A DNA stretch of 64,000 bases from Pisolithus tinctorius (GCA_024663395.1 JANFAH010000008.1:1-64000); one strand, 5' to 3'. Counted from the first letter of the stretch, positions 12,601 through 25,462 are shown. The notes: generated from the letters alone by a model not told the origin. Made by a program: numbers and translations.

Positions 12601-15015
12601 TCATGAAAGAAGCATGACATATAGTTGGGGAAAAATTCTGTACTGCAAATGATCATGAAAGGTAAAAAGATCTTCATACTCACTATCATCTTCTCCCAAG
12701 CCCATAGCACTGGAGGTCACCATTCCTTTCTTGACATACATCTGCATGTCCTCAACCACAAGCACAAAATTCTCCTTGGACAATCCTTTGATGGGCTCCA
12801 GGTAATGCCTTGTCGCTGCACCCCAGACAGTATCATTAAACTCATACTGGTTACCTTTGGGAGTGGTGGTAGTCCACACACTGGCAGAATTGGAAGACCT
12901 GAAAGCAAGATGGTCATCTGTGACCAACATGAGAGTTCGACAGACCTACAAATAAATTGTATCAGTATGATTCAGTGGAGGGAAATAAAATAGCATGTCA
13001 CCACTGCACAGGCCAATGCAAGCACTGTACGAGATCCAGCCAACTTGCCATCTAAGGCCAGGACTTCCATTCAGCCCTGGATGAAGTTGAAGTGATGGGC
13101 AAAGGTTTGGAGCACAAATGGTGCCCTCTGCAATCCAGACCACATCTATTTAGCTCTTTAAGTTAATGTGATGCAAGAAGGCATGAAAACTTTTTACCTT
13201 GTTGTCTGTCCCCCTGTTGTGGCTGAAAAGAAATCAGTTCCTCTTGAGCATTGCCTTTGTGAATTCAACACATTGCTTGGGATCCTCGAAGTCAGCATCA
13301 TTGGCAAAGAATGTTGTGATGACAGCTGTGGCAGCTGCAGTGAACCTGCCACACCAGTTATTAAGACCTTGTTTAGCCTAAAATGAAATATGGCATTAGT
13401 GCTAAGATGTTGACACATACAATAATACTTACAATGTGGAAAACAGGCCCACCATTGGTGACAGTGTGCTCAATCTCACTCTCATATACCCTGTCCCATA
13501 TCACCTGCAGGATTGTCATGAATTTCTTGGTGGGAATGGCCCAAGGATTGTTGTATCCAGCAGCAAAGTGTGCAAGTGCAGAGATGAAGAATTGTCTCCA
13601 TATGTTGTCAACCATGGAGCCAAGGGGGAGGTCATCCTTGACATACTTCCTGTTCACTCCACTGCCAGAGTGCTGAGATCCAGATGCACTGCATTGTGAT
13701 GGCTTGGGTTGTTTGGATGGCAGAGCATCTGATTTGGACTCCCCTGCATCTACCTACAGTGCATGTCAGTCAATAAAAATGTGTGGTGTGGGATACAAGC
13801 CTACCTGAATTTGCTGGGTTTGTTTTTTCTTCAAGCTCCCAAAAGACTTGTCACTGGCAGCATGTGTGATATTTCCTTTAAGAGCACCTTTCTGGGCAGA
13901 TGATTGGGTAGCAGCAGGTGGGGGTGATGGTTCCCACTCATCTATCTTGGAACCGCTAACAACTTCAGTGATGTCCTACACAAAAAAATCAAGATGGAAT
14001 TAGAAATCATAGAAAGAATCTTACCATAGAGTCTGTCCATCAACCAACTGCCTCTGTGAGGGGTTCAAGATCACCCTCATCAATATAAAACCTATAGTCA
14101 CCATGGTTGAGCTGAGATGGAGGAGTAAGGTGGTCTGGAAATGAGTGCTGGGAGATGGCAGAGGAAGCCAGAGTTGAATGCAGAACTTTGAATGCAGAGT
14201 CAGTGCTAGCACTGGAGATGGACCTTGGTACACAAGAGTTGGTGGAGGTGGACCTCAGTGCATGAGAGTTGGTGGAAGTGGACCACTGAGAGAGCAAGGT
14301 GTGGAGTGATCTTGACAAGGCAAGCTTGTCCACCCAATCCTTCACTTCTCCAATGCCAGCAAAGTTGCCTTTTGCTGATGCTTGGCTACATTGATGATAG
14401 AAATGGTCAAGGCAATCCCAGTAGAAGAGAACAGCTTCAGTGAGCAAAATCATGTGGAAAGATGGGGGATAACACAGATGCCTGGTGCTTCCCTTTCTCA
14501 GGCTGATTCTTATCAACACTGTCAGCAAACTCATTGCCACCTTGCACTGCCTCTACCATGTCCCAAGTTGAAGTTTTCTGATTTCTTTGTTTCCTTACCA
14601 CTTGCATAGGTGATTCACCATTGACCTCAACTTGTTGACTGTTAACATCACCATCCAGGTCAGCACTTTCTCCTGACATTGTATCTTTGCTGACATCCAT
14701 TCCAGCAATGGGCTTGATGTCCAGTTCAGATTCCTCAGAGGGCCTGACTGGTGTTGTTGACACAACATGTGGTTTAGGCCTGGGCTTTGGGATATTGGTG
14801 AGTAGCATTTTCTCTTGGCACTCTGTTTCTTCAACAATATTGGCCAGGCATTTGATACCTCACTCTCAAGTTGCTGCCTGTTCCAGCCTTGCTTGTTCAG
14901 TCCAGGCATTGTCAGCTTGTTTTTGCTCCGAGGTACACCACACCTGTTTCCCTTCAAGTAGGATATATCCAGGGTGCTGATGAGCATTCTTTGCATGGGT
15001 TGTAGGGTGGGACAT
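12601..15015 (-). pseudogene. transposon-associated conserved hypothetical protein, divergent partner of the Plavaka transposase
   Basis: ATG at 15015 begins MSHPTTHAKNAHQHPG, followed by a charged, coiled-coil-like segment, an acidic and Ser/Thr-rich linker, and a folded domain with VDNIWRQFFISALAHFAAGY (about 13600) and IPTKKFMTILQVIWDRVYE. The C-terminal part has FVLQTFAHHFNFIQG (about 13100), NDTVWGAATRHYLEPIKGLS (about 12840) and a GEDDSEYEDL tail. I know this as a recurrent agaricomycete family without known function. In-frame TGAs lie near 14870 (two close together), at 13234-13236 and near 13075; the pattern suits lost CGA arginines. It runs head to head with the transposase, 213 bp apart, inside the same terminal repeats. 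It is probably element cargo, perhaps an accessory transposition or DNA-binding protein. Confidence 0.65.
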
Positions 15016-15228
15016 TGTAGCAAAACTGGGGGCACAAAGGACAAGGGTTGGTAATGGGGGTTACAGCAAAGGGATGTTGGACTCTGTATTTTTTTCTGAG
15101 GCACACTACATGCTTCAGGTATGTATGCTATTGCTGACCCATGGGCACTAATGCTTTGTGACTAGCTCCCAACAGGCACAACAGTTCACGTCACACACCA
15201 GCGTAGTGTTAATCCACTCTTCCCCACC
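15016..15228. promoter_or_regulatory. intergenic gap between two divergent transposon genes
   Basis: 213 bp separate the ATG of the minus-strand accessory gene (15015) from the ATG of the plus-strand transposase (15229). A shared bidirectional promoter is implied by position. I see no clear TATA box, so the call rests on layout only. Confidence 0.35.
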
Positions 15229-18067
15229 ATGCCTCAGTCTGGTCCTTGGTCACACCTGTCTCACCATGCATTTACTGTCTGCTGTATTCCATGTCCTCAT
15301 GCAGGTTGTAACTGCTTATTCAAAACAGTTCCCAGTTTAAAACAGCACCAGTCATTGGATCACAACTATTCTTTTAACCCAGTGGGTTCTGAAAATAGCC
15401 CTCATCAACATTTGCCACCTTCTAAACCAGCCCCCAGGGTTCTTCGTGCCCATATGGTAGCCAGCTCCGATTTGAAACTGCAGAGTTTCTTTTCCAGAAT
15501 ACTGAGATGTCAGCTACTAACATTGATAGGCTTTGTGATTTATGGGGGCAGTTGCTACATACTGAGCAAGGCAGCAACATGCCACCATTTGCAGACCACA
15601 AGGAGCTATATAACACAATTGATACTACACTACTTGGCAACATTCCATGGGACAGTTTCAAGTTAAAGTACAGTGGTGAACACCCCATGGGAGCTGTTCC
15701 TCCTTGGATGGACCAGACATATGAGTTCTGGTTCCACCCAGCCCATTCTCTCGTAGTGGATATGCTTGCCAATGCAGAGTTTGACAGTGAGTTCAACTAC
15801 ACTCCTTACCAGGACTTTTCGAAGGACAGTGAGAAGTGACAGTATGAAAACTTCATGTCAGGGGATTGGGCATGGATGCAAGTGGTATGCATTTCCATTT
15901 GTCCCTGTACAATGGCTCATGCACCATAGGACAAGATATGTGAGGATGAATCAACACACAATGGAACTTTTGTTCCCATTATTCTTGGGAGTGACAAGAC
16001 TACAGTGTCTGTGGCCACAGGCCAGAATGACTACTGGCCTGTATATGTATCTATTGGGAACATTCATAACAATGTCCAGCATGCTCATTGAAATGGTGTT
16101 GAACTCCTTGCATTCCTCACCATCCCAAAAGGTTTGTTTTCATTGTTACTGGATTCAGAGCCTGTATTGACTTGTAAGTCTTACAGCAGTGAAGAAATAT
16201 GTTGATGACCCCATATTTCGGTGGTTCAAAAAACAACTTTTCCATGTCACTATGTCAAGGATACTGGCCTCCCTCAAGCCCAGCATGACAATGCCCCAAA
16301 TCATGAAATGCCCAGATCATCATTTTTGCCACATTATTTTTGGCCTCAGTCCATACACTGCTGACTATCCTGAGCAAGTTCTCATTTCAGGGATCATTCA
16401 AAACTGGTGTGGAAGGTTCATTCACAATCCATCTCATACTTTTCTACCCAACATATTTCAACGGATGCATTGCTTTCCCTAATGACCTCAATGGCAGTGG
16501 GGCACCACAGACCTTGGAACTTACTCAAGCACTGATTGAAGAACTGCCTCTTGGCATTCTTTGGGATGAGTGGGGGATTGATGGAAATGTTGTGGTAAGT
16601 CATTGAATCTTAAGCTGGAACCTTGCTACTATAAATTCTTCATGCAGCCATTTACTGATGATTTCCCTTGCACTGATATTCATCAACTCCTTGCACTGGA
16701 CCTTCTCCATCAGCTTGTGAAAGGAACATTCAAAGATCACCTGGTCAAGTGGGTCAGAAAATATCTGGAGTTGGAGTATGGCAAGACTGGTGCCAAGGAA
16801 TGGTTAGCAGATATCAATCGATGGTAAGTCTAATTGATGCAATGAATTAACATATCTGACATGTACTGTCAGTATTGCCTCAGTGCTGCCATTTCCAGGG
16901 TTGCAACAGTTTCCTGATGGGTGGGGGTTCAGCCAATGGACTGGGGATGATTCAAAAGCACTGATGAAGGTGGGCCATTTCCCATTACTCTGTTTCAATG
17001 CCATCTCATTCTGTGTAGGCATACCTACCTGCCATTGAGGGCCATGTTCCAGAAGATATCATATGAACATTCTGCACATTCTTAGAGGTTTGCTACATTG
17101 TCTGCTGGAATGTCATAACTGAAGATACTCTTGCTGAGTTCAAAGACATGTTGGATTGGTTTCATCAGTACTGCAAAATTTTCAGGGACATTGGCATCTG
17201 TGTGGACAGCTTCTCCCTTCCATGCCAGCATGCTCTCATCCACTATGAATCATTGATTTGCCTTTTTGGTGTGCCAAACAGTTTGTGTACATCAATTACT
17301 GAATCAAAGCACATCACTGCAGTTAAGAAACCTTGGCACCACTCAAACAAGTATAATGCCCTCAGACAAATCCTGCAAACCAACCAATGCATTTCTCAGC
17401 TTGCTGCAGCTCATGCTGGTTTTGAAGCCCAAGGGATGCTGCCAGCTTCACATCAACCCTATCATCCTCCACTGAATGGTACATTCACGATTTTCTCTTA
17501 TTTGGATAATAACCCTTACATGCCCACAGCCACTCTCCACTATGATACAGGCATTGACCAGGTTGGGGGCAGGGAAAATAGTGATGTTGCACAGCATGAA
17601 GATGGAGAGGTTTCAACCTTGGATGAGGATGATGACAACACAGGAATTGTGGATGAACACCCTGGGTTGATACATTCAGACATGAAGCTCTCATGCACCC
17701 CTGGTGAGTGACATCACACTGTCAATGTGCCCGAGTTGGCTTGAGCATACTAACATGAACTCTTGTCAAGCTTGTAACCATGCAAAGAATGCTCTTGCAC
17801 TGGCGATTGAGCTGGGTATCCCTTCGCTCCCTGGGCTCATTGCTCGATTTATCTTTGAACAACTCCACCCAGATTCTACAATGCTGATTGCTTCCCACCA
17901 TGTTACTCCCTTCACCAGTCATGTCAAGATTTTTCATTCAGCCACTGCAACCTTTGTAGCCCCAAGTGACCCAAGTGGTATTGGCAGCATGTGGCACAAA
18001 TACATTCGTGCAATGCCTTCATGGCATCAAGGTTCTGGATGGTATGACTGTGTCTTTGTGAGCACAG

Positions 18068-18786
18068 TGTTATGCCCAAGCCAAGTGACTTTGTCAAATG
18101 GACTAGTCACAAGTGGCGCGAGGGGGAGTCTACAGGCCAAACTTGTTGTAACCCCTATGGCTCAACTTGTTATTGACAAGTACTGGCAAGGGTTACCTCT
18201 ACTGGCGAGTTCTTCTGAGATCACGATGGAGAGGGAACAGAGTATGAGTCAAAGATAACAGCTGAGTTGCAAGCTATCAAAAAACTGAGGATACAAGGTA
18301 TGGTACATGCATATTTATATGTAACTGATAGGGTACCATACCAGTCATGCTGTCAAGGTGGTAAGTATCCACAGCAACAAACAATCAAACAGAAAAGGAA
18401 ACACACGGTGTCAGACAGAGTGGGGGAAGGATGAAGCAAGGGCTATACTGGCTGTGCAATCAATGTGCAGCAAGGAGCCAGACACCAGAACTAGGAAGTA
18501 AACATACGAGCAATATAAATGAGTCAAAGGAACATGGAAGGGAGATCAGGACATAAATGAAATACTGTCCATCAGCTGCAGGTGCAGCTACGAGTCAGAG
18601 TGACGAGGGCATATGCAGCATCAGTAGGTATTGGAAATACCTCCACTGCTGGTGATCCAAAGGCTCTGGGTGCCAACAGACTGAGGACTACCATTGCGAG
18701 GACAAACAACGTGATGATGACCCACATGACCCACATGACCTTGCAGTTTGGGCGAAAAAGGAAAAAGCCCCTATATGGGCATAACA
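18068..18786 (-). repeat. 3' LTR of the nested Gypsy element (719 bp)
   Basis: Begins TGTTATGCCC and ends GGGCATAACA on the plus strand. It aligns over its whole length with 25463-26182. The last roughly 70 codons of ORF3 lie inside it. Confidence 0.93.
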
Positions 18787-20142
18787 TCCCCCCTCTAAGG
18801 TCCTCAGACCCTTGAGGACAAGGCATGGGTGTTGGCAGATAAGTTGCGAAGCGGGCAGTGGGAACGAGTGTGAGAGGCAATGGGCAATGGAGTCGGTGAA
18901 GACGATGGTTCCTCGCTTGCTCAGGTCCAACGTGAACCTTGTCCATTGTGGCAGGACCAATGTCCCAGGTAACGACACTGGTAGCAAGCATACTTGTAGA
19001 GGGGGTGTCCCTCAGGAACTGCAGTATGTCCTCTGGTGTAGAACCAAAGTTGATCAGTAGGGATGGGGAGGAAGGGAGTCGAGGGAGAGGACCAGCGGCA
19101 TGGACAGCATTATGATAGTTCTTGTCAAGGCCGGCCCACAAAGTGTCTGTTAGAAAAACCTCCCAACCAGAGTTGTTATGTCCCATCCCCAGACGAGCAC
19201 CAACCTCTTTAAAAACCGTCGCGTTATCAGCCATTTCCAACAGGGGATCCCACTGGACTTCCTGATCAGTGGAAGGCTTCATTTCAGGTATGACTGGAGA
19301 CATTTCTTTAGGTTTGATCCAGTCGAGAAGCCGAGAAGCCATAGGGGCGGGAAACTCACCGATCTGTCGGTTGCGAAGGTGATGGTAGGCTCCTCCAGTT
19401 GCCGCTTCTAAAATGTCCACATATCCCTTTTTGAGCATGGAGGTCATAATGACCTCTGCCAGGGGAGTGGTCCCAGAAAGTTGCCAGGTCCTAAGCTTGG
19501 AGGCACACCATCCGATCATGTCTGCTGCTCTGTAGATTTCAGACAACAGCCCAAAATACTTAACTTGTTCCTGTGTGCACCCATCAATGTCGTCCCCATT
19601 GTTGAAGACATCAAGTGCCCTAGTAATGTCCAGGTAGTCACTCGCTGAGACTGGTAGTCGTGGCTTGTCATCCCTGGCAAGGGCGACTGAGGCAAGCATG
19701 TCGAGGGCGGCATTGTGACTGGTGACAGGTTCTGCTGGATGGGCGGGCAAACGTGGGGAGAGACAGGAGCATTGGTGGAGTGGCTGCTGGCTGCTCCTTG
19801 ATCGGTGCCATGGTGAGGCTTCTCTTTACCCTTTCCCTTTCCCTTGCAGTTACTGTCCCCGACTGGGGGGACTCTGGCCTTGGGGAGCAGTACTCGGCAG
19901 ACCGAGAAACCCTGGTGTGGATGCGATCTTGGAGGTTTGGCGAGAGAGGGCAGTACGGACTGTGACAAGAGGGATGTGGAGTCCAATCCAGGAAAGCAGG
20001 AGGAGGGGGACAGGGGAGGGGAGTTGCGATAGACGATGGGCGGGACCTGTAAGAAGTCTCGCGTCGGCTGAGGGGTCATAAACAGATTCTCCAATGAGGT
20101 CGCATAGTCATTTTCAGTGTTGACAGAGCGAGGGGAGTCCAT
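18572..20142 (-). CDS. third ORF of the Gypsy element, with a C-terminal transmembrane-like segment (frameshifted)
   Basis: The start codon at 20142 overlaps the pol stop as TAATG. The first frame (20142 to about 19760) begins MDSPRSVNTENDYATSLENL and is rich in Ser/Pro, with a GKGKGKEK basic run. It then needs a -1 shift within the shared open stretch (about 19825-19516) to enter the second frame. The second frame runs to 18572 and includes SASDYLDITRALDVFNNGDD and TQEQVKYFGLLSEIYRAADM. The end crosses the polypurine tract into the LTR and carries a basic FRPNCK followed by a 23-residue hydrophobic stretch (VMWVMWVIITLFVLAMVV and on), then a roughly 30-residue tail. No signal peptide, cleavage site or known domain is visible. 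By position and topology it resembles an envelope-like ORF, but it may be any membrane-anchored accessory protein. No slippery heptamer was found at the shift. Confidence 0.7.
18787..18797 (-). other. polypurine tract of the nested Gypsy element
   Basis: Minus-strand AGAGGGGGGA directly abuts the 3' LTR, the expected position for plus-strand priming. ORF3 reads through it. Confidence 0.7.
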
Positions 20143-21441
20143 TAATTTCTGAGGTGGTGAGTGAGCTTGTACTGATCAAGGGCATCCATTGCATGGTCTT
20201 TTATATGTTCTTCGGGTTCCCACGTATTTGATGAATGTGGGAACCCTTTCCACTTGAATTTGCACTGTCCTCTGCGCCCATCTGTTTTGTGATTCAGTAT
20301 CGCCTCAACCTCCCACTCCACCTCATCATCTACCAACTCTGGTAATGGTGCTGCAGGTGCAGCGCCATATGTTTTGTTTTTGGTGAATGGAAAGATGCGG
20401 GACCCATGGAACACCGGATGAACCTTCCAAGTAGAGGGAAGGTCCAATTGGAAGGTGACAGGTGACACGACCTGAGTCACTTTGAAAGGTCCAAGATGTT
20501 GGGGTGCAATCTTGTCGCACTGGTTTTTGATCCTAAGGTGCCCAGTATCCAACAGCACCTGATCTCCGACTTTTGGTGGCACATACAAACCTTTGCTGCA
20601 CGAACGCATCAATTCCTGTGCCTTTCTGTGCACAAGGATGGCAACATCCTGGCTTGATGCAAGTCGTTCTAGCCTTTCATCTATGGAGGGGACCAGGGTG
20701 AGTCATACTTCAGGGTAGGGGGAAGGGTCATATCTGAGGATGAGGGAGAACGGGGTCATCTTGTGAATGGAGTGGATCCGGGAGTTGTGAGCAAACTCGG
20801 CGGAGGGTAGTTTCACGCTCCATGAGTTAGGGAACTCAGAGCAGTACAGGCGAAGGTACCCCTCAACCTCCTGATTAACCCGTTTGCTTTCTCCATTAGT
20901 TTGTGGATGGTACCCAGTACTTAGCTTGGTTTTTACCCCTATTGCTTTGTACAGCTCTTTGGTAAACAAAGATGCAAACTGTGGACCACAATCTGAGATT
21001 ACCAATTCCGTACCCCAAATCAGGAATAAATGAATTGATGGAAGAGTCAGGTGATCCCGACGGAGTCAATTGTTTTGTGACATGGGGTGAACAACGTGGC
21101 TTTGGTGAGGCCCTGATCAACAACTGTGAGAATAGAGTCATATTTTTGTTCTTCCAAGACTGGGAGATTGGTAATGAGATCCATTGACACCTGCTGGAAC
21201 GGAAGGTGGTTTTAGGAGTAGTGTGGGGAGTAACTGGGGGTGTGGGTGGATGCATGACGACCTTGGTAGTTTGACATGCAGGGCATCCTGTGACATAAGT
21301 CTTGATGTCTTTTCCCATACCTTCCCACCATACTTCCTTTCTCATTTTAGCGAACATCGCTTTTTGTCCAGGGTGTCCAGTGGACTCATGATCATGATAG
21401 GAATGCATGCAGTGGTGGCGATCCTCAGGTGGGATATACAA
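20142..21441 (-). pseudogene. integrase and chromodomain part of the nested Gypsy pol
   Basis: The zinc-binding domain (MHSYHDHESTGHPGQKAM with CPACQ) is at about 21410-21280. The core is split by frame changes, with VISDCGPQFASLF near 20990 and STGYHPQTNGESKRVNQEVE near 20900. The C-terminal part has VGDQVLLDTGHLRIK. It ends in a chromodomain (EWEVEAILNHKTDGRRG...FKWKGFPHSSNTWEPEEH) just before TAA 20142-20144. A TGA at 20703-20705 interrupts the frame. The usual ISDRG Arg is Cys, and the catalytic Glu expected before RVNQ reads Lys (20883-20885). The chromodomain is typical of elements that target heterochromatin. Confidence 0.85.
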
Positions 21442-21722
21442 GTGAGTAGTTCTGAATCGTTTTGTTCCGTCTTCTGCTATGGTTATATTGTCGCTTGGCT
21501 CTGGGCCTGTTGAACCTTTTGATGTATTGTTCTTGACACGTTCATACAGGTCAGTTGAGATGGTGACAACCCCTCAAGCTCCTTTTATGGGTTCCCTTGT
21601 GGGGTGAGCTTTGGAGGCCAAACTCTCCTTTGCAGATTCCTCAAGTGGGTGAGAGTAAGGCTTGGTTTTTGAGCAGTTAACACGAGCAGGAAGATGACTG
21701 ATCCTTGCTAGTTGATTTATTT

Positions 21723-23740
21723 TTAACTGTTTTTGAATTTTTGTAAGCAAAAATAACAGGGAAACAAGTTGAATTTGTGGTTTTGAAGGGTCCACCCCCT
21801 CGAAAGCCAAAGGTTCTCCAGGAGAACCGTGGCCACTGGGGTGGGCTCCTCTGAAGAATTTCTATGGGAAAGAGTATTGGCAGGGACCTGAAGGCAGCCA
21901 GCCTGCCACGAGAACCGAATAGGGTAGGACTGGATAGTAGCAGCCCAGCGTGCTTGACGTGGGGTGAGCTGCTGAGGTTCCCGGTAATATTTGAGGTTTT
22001 TATGATCTGTAAAAACAATGGTTGGTTCGACCAGCAAAAGTAGATACAGGCAAAAGGCTTTGAGTGCCCATATGACTGCCAACATCTCCAAGTCATAGAC
22101 CTGGTAGCACTGTTCCACACCAACCAATGACTGCAAAAGATAGGAACAGGGGTGCCACTCATTGTCCAAGCCCTTTTGGGCGAGCATGGCACCTGTTCCG
22201 AGTTTTGAAGTGTCAGTGAAAAGTGCAAAAGGCTTGGAGAAGTTGGGCATTGTGAGGACCAGAGACAAACATAACAAAGTTTTTAGTCTTTCAAAAGTGG
22301 CCACTCGCTCAGGGGTCCATTGATACGACATGCCTTTCTTGGTAAGGTCGTGGAGCAGGCATGCAACGCTTGAGAAAGAAGGGATGAACTTCCAGTAGAA
22401 ATTGCAGAATCTGAGGAATCTATGAAGACCTGTAAGATTTTCAGGGGCCTCCCACATACTAATGGCATCAGTCTTCGTCAGCAAAGTCTCCATACACCCT
22501 TTTCTGATTATCATTCTGAGGAACTCCACTTCTTCAACTTCGAAGCAGCACTTGCTGATCTTGAGGCGAAGTTCTTCCTTTTCACAGATTTTCAGGAACT
22601 CTGTTACATTTCCGGAGTTCTTCGATAGTCTTTGCATGGACAATGTCGTTGTCCATGTACCCTACTTGCTTTCCTCATTGAGATTCGAAAGTTTTGTCCA
22701 TATACCTTTGAAAAGAGGGAGGTGAGTTACACTGGCCAAAGAACATTACTGTGGGTTCAAACAGCCCTCTGGGGGTTATGAATGCCCCCTTCCACTCATC
22801 TCCTTCTTTTACTTGAAGGTTAGTAAACCCCCATCGAATATCAAATTTAGCATAATATTTTGATTTGACCAACTCATCGAACAGTGCCTGCGCATTCGGT
22901 AGTGGATGCACATCTTGGATGGTAAAGGAATTGAGGTAGCAATAGTCTTGGATTAGTTGCTTCTTTCCATCCTTCTTGGCGACAAAGAACACCGGTGCCA
23001 CTTGAGGTGAGGTGGACAGTTGAATCTTTTTGCATTTTAAATTTTCATCAAGGAATTCATCTAGGATTTTTAGTTCGTCAGGAGACATCAGATATACCGT
23101 TGCTTTCTTGGGTTTAAAATCATCCTTCAGGCATATTTCGTGATCAAGCCTGGGACGATGTTTTGGCAGCAGGATATCGTCTTCTGTGAAGACCTTGGCG
23201 AATTCCTTATATCACTCTGGAAGATGGACCTCTTCCTTGGTCGAAGCTTGTGTGGCTTCTAGTTCTGTGGATAAAGTAGTTTTATTAATAAACACTTCCA
23301 ACTTCTTGGAAGGTTGCTCCTCGACGGAGACTTCCTTAACATTAGCTTTTTCTGGATACATGAAACTATCATCCCAGCATGTGATCTTACCGGTTTCCCA
23401 GTTCATGTGGGGTTTGAACTCTTTTAGGAATGGCATTCCCAAAAGTACATGTTCCTTTCCAACAAGTGGCCCTACACAGCATTTGACCCGAATGACATGT
23501 TCCTTGATTTCCATCTTCAGGGTGCACTTGTGCATCACCCACTCTTCGTCTTTCCCAGTAAATGAGGTAGTTTTGAACTTGCTTGATACATGGTACGTTG
23601 GTATCTTCAACTTGTTTACCATTCATTTGGAAATTAAGGAAACCTCTGCGCCTGAGTCAATACAGGCCCATATTCCTGCCTTGAAGTTGGGTAGGATAAT
23701 GAGTCCAAGAGGAGAACAGATTCACATATTGGATTCATCA
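21723..23740 (-). pseudogene. protease, reverse transcriptase and RNase H part of the nested Gypsy pol
   Basis: Aspartic protease motif ACIDSGAEVSLIS near 23660-23640, then the protease body (VGKEHVLLGMPFLKEFKPH). Reverse transcriptase blocks: LSTSPQVAPVFFVAKKDGKK (about 23010), YYAKFDIRWGFTNLQVKEGD (about 22850), MFFGQCNSPPSFQRYMD and the active-site region GYMDND (about 22655). The thumb has NFYWKFIPSFSS. RNase H begins FALFTDTSKLGTGAMLAQKG and includes TIVFTDHKNLKYY (about 22010). TGA codons at 23722-23724, 23623-23625 and 22675-22677 break the frame, and a frame change separates the two RT halves near 22640. The active site reads YMDN rather than YMDD. Confidence 0.85.
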
Positions 23741-23813
23741 TCTATAGAAGTACATTTAGCTGACAACACAGAAACCAGACTGACTGATGCAGGAATTGGT
23801 TCAGCAGTCCTCT

Positions 23814-25190
23814 TTAAAAACCCAACAACTTCTTTTCTTCGTCGTTTGCTTCCCTATTGCCTACATAGGCAGTTTTGCTTCCATCCTTGGAAACCACAAT
23901 GTGAACTCCAGTGAGTTGTTTGGCTTTGCAGTCACTCTTGTAGTGACCCTTCTTGTTACAATTAAAACATGTGATGTCAGTGGCAGACCTCTGGACGTTC
24001 TTCTTTCGCTTATCAACATCCATAGCATCAGGGTCTTGGTTATTACTTCAGAAATGAACATACTTCCTTTCATACTGAGACTCCTTCCCTTCTAGGATAT
24101 GTTTGGTGGTGATAGCAGTTTGTGCTTCTCCCACAACCTTGATCCATTCCAAAATGGTAATAGGGGCACAGCCACTGTTGAGGATCCAGTCTCAGTATTC
24201 CTTCGAGAGACCTTTTCCAAAGAAGATTCCTGCTTCACGGGACTCATCCTTCAATTGTGCCTTGTTGACAAGGCCTGTAAATTCCACGATGTAGGCTTCA
24301 AGTTCGCATTTTCCTTGTTCGATACTCGAGAGACAAAGGATGGCAAGGGTGGTTTGATCGCTGGACTCGAACGTAGCTTTGAGACGTTTGACAAACATCT
24401 GGAAGGTATCCATGTAGTAAATGGAGCCATCATTAAGCTTGTTCTCGTTTTGATAATTTTCAGCAAAAGAGACTGCGGCCCCCTTTGTCATATATGTGAG
24501 AGCAAACAAGATCTTGAGAGCTTCAGTGTTGTAAACGTGTTGTTAATGTTGAGATAACCTTCAACTTGGGTAAGCCACATCTGAAGACTATTGTGGCTTC
24601 CATCATATTCTCCTGGGCACCCAACATTAAACTCACAACCCCTGTTAGGAGGGCAAGGGTGGTTAATCGTCATCATCATCATACTTGGATTTCCCCTTAA
24701 TCTGCCACCACCAGTGGATGGCTCTGGGAGTATGTCCTTTCTGAAATTCTGAGTGTACCATCTTTTCAACATTTCTTTGGTGGGCACACTAGAGGGAAAT
24801 GGGTCAACATTCTCGCAGATGAGGCAATATGCCTCTTCTGCCATAAACAACTGTTGATCTTCAACTTTCTGCCTCAACTCCTCCTTGGTATACATTTTGG
24901 GAGCATTTCCCAGGGCAGACTCTCTGTGACCTTGGGTCATGGACATTATGGGTGTTTGTGCTTCTTCCTGTTCTTCTTTGAGGACTGATCCGAGGGAAGA
25001 ACTAGACTTCTGATCATCTTCTTCTTCTGAACTTAAAGTGACTTCTTCTTCACGATAATGCGACAAAAAGGAAATACAAGGGTTTGTGGCGGAGTAAGAC
25101 GGTCCGAGTTGCCCACGAGGGATAGGGGGCAAAGGTGGGTTCCTTCCTAGACCTAAAGAAATGGGGCAAGGGGAACCGGAGGCTTACTCT
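23814..25190 (-). pseudogene. gag of the nested Gypsy element
   Basis: The N-terminal part is acidic and Ser-rich (SSEEEDDQKSSSSLGSV). It is followed by a capsid-like region with CPGEYDGSHNSLQMWLTQVE and LTYMTKGAAVSFAENYQNEN, and a zinc knuckle CFNCNKKGHYKSDC near 23960. A one-base loss near 24520 shifts frame, and TGAs at 24192-24194 and 24048-24050 interrupt it. No in-frame ATG is visible at the 5' end, so the true start is unknown. About 270 bp of leader separate it from the 5' LTR. Confidence 0.8.
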
Positions 25191-25462
25191 TAGAGGGTGA
25201 AGACACTTTTACAGATAGTGACAATGGAGACTGAGGGAGGAATTATATCCCGAAGGAAACCTGTCAGTGTGATTTGGGTTTGGTGACCAAGTTACTTTTC
25301 ATGAAGGGAGTAACAAGGTCGAGCTCAAGGGAGGCGATCTATTAAAGCCCAAGGCTGCCTGTAGAGCAATGAGTTGATTTGAAGGAAGGGCTTGTTGAAG
25401 TTCAGAAAAACCCTAGGACGAGCAGTCACAAGTCCTGGAAAGCTGCAAGAGTTTTTCAATTT

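Noticed and set aside
19516..19825. Programmed -1 frameshift within ORF3
   Set aside because: The two frames overlap and the shift is -1, but I found no X XXY YYZ heptamer in the overlap, and the element has other random frameshifts. An ordinary indel is more likely.
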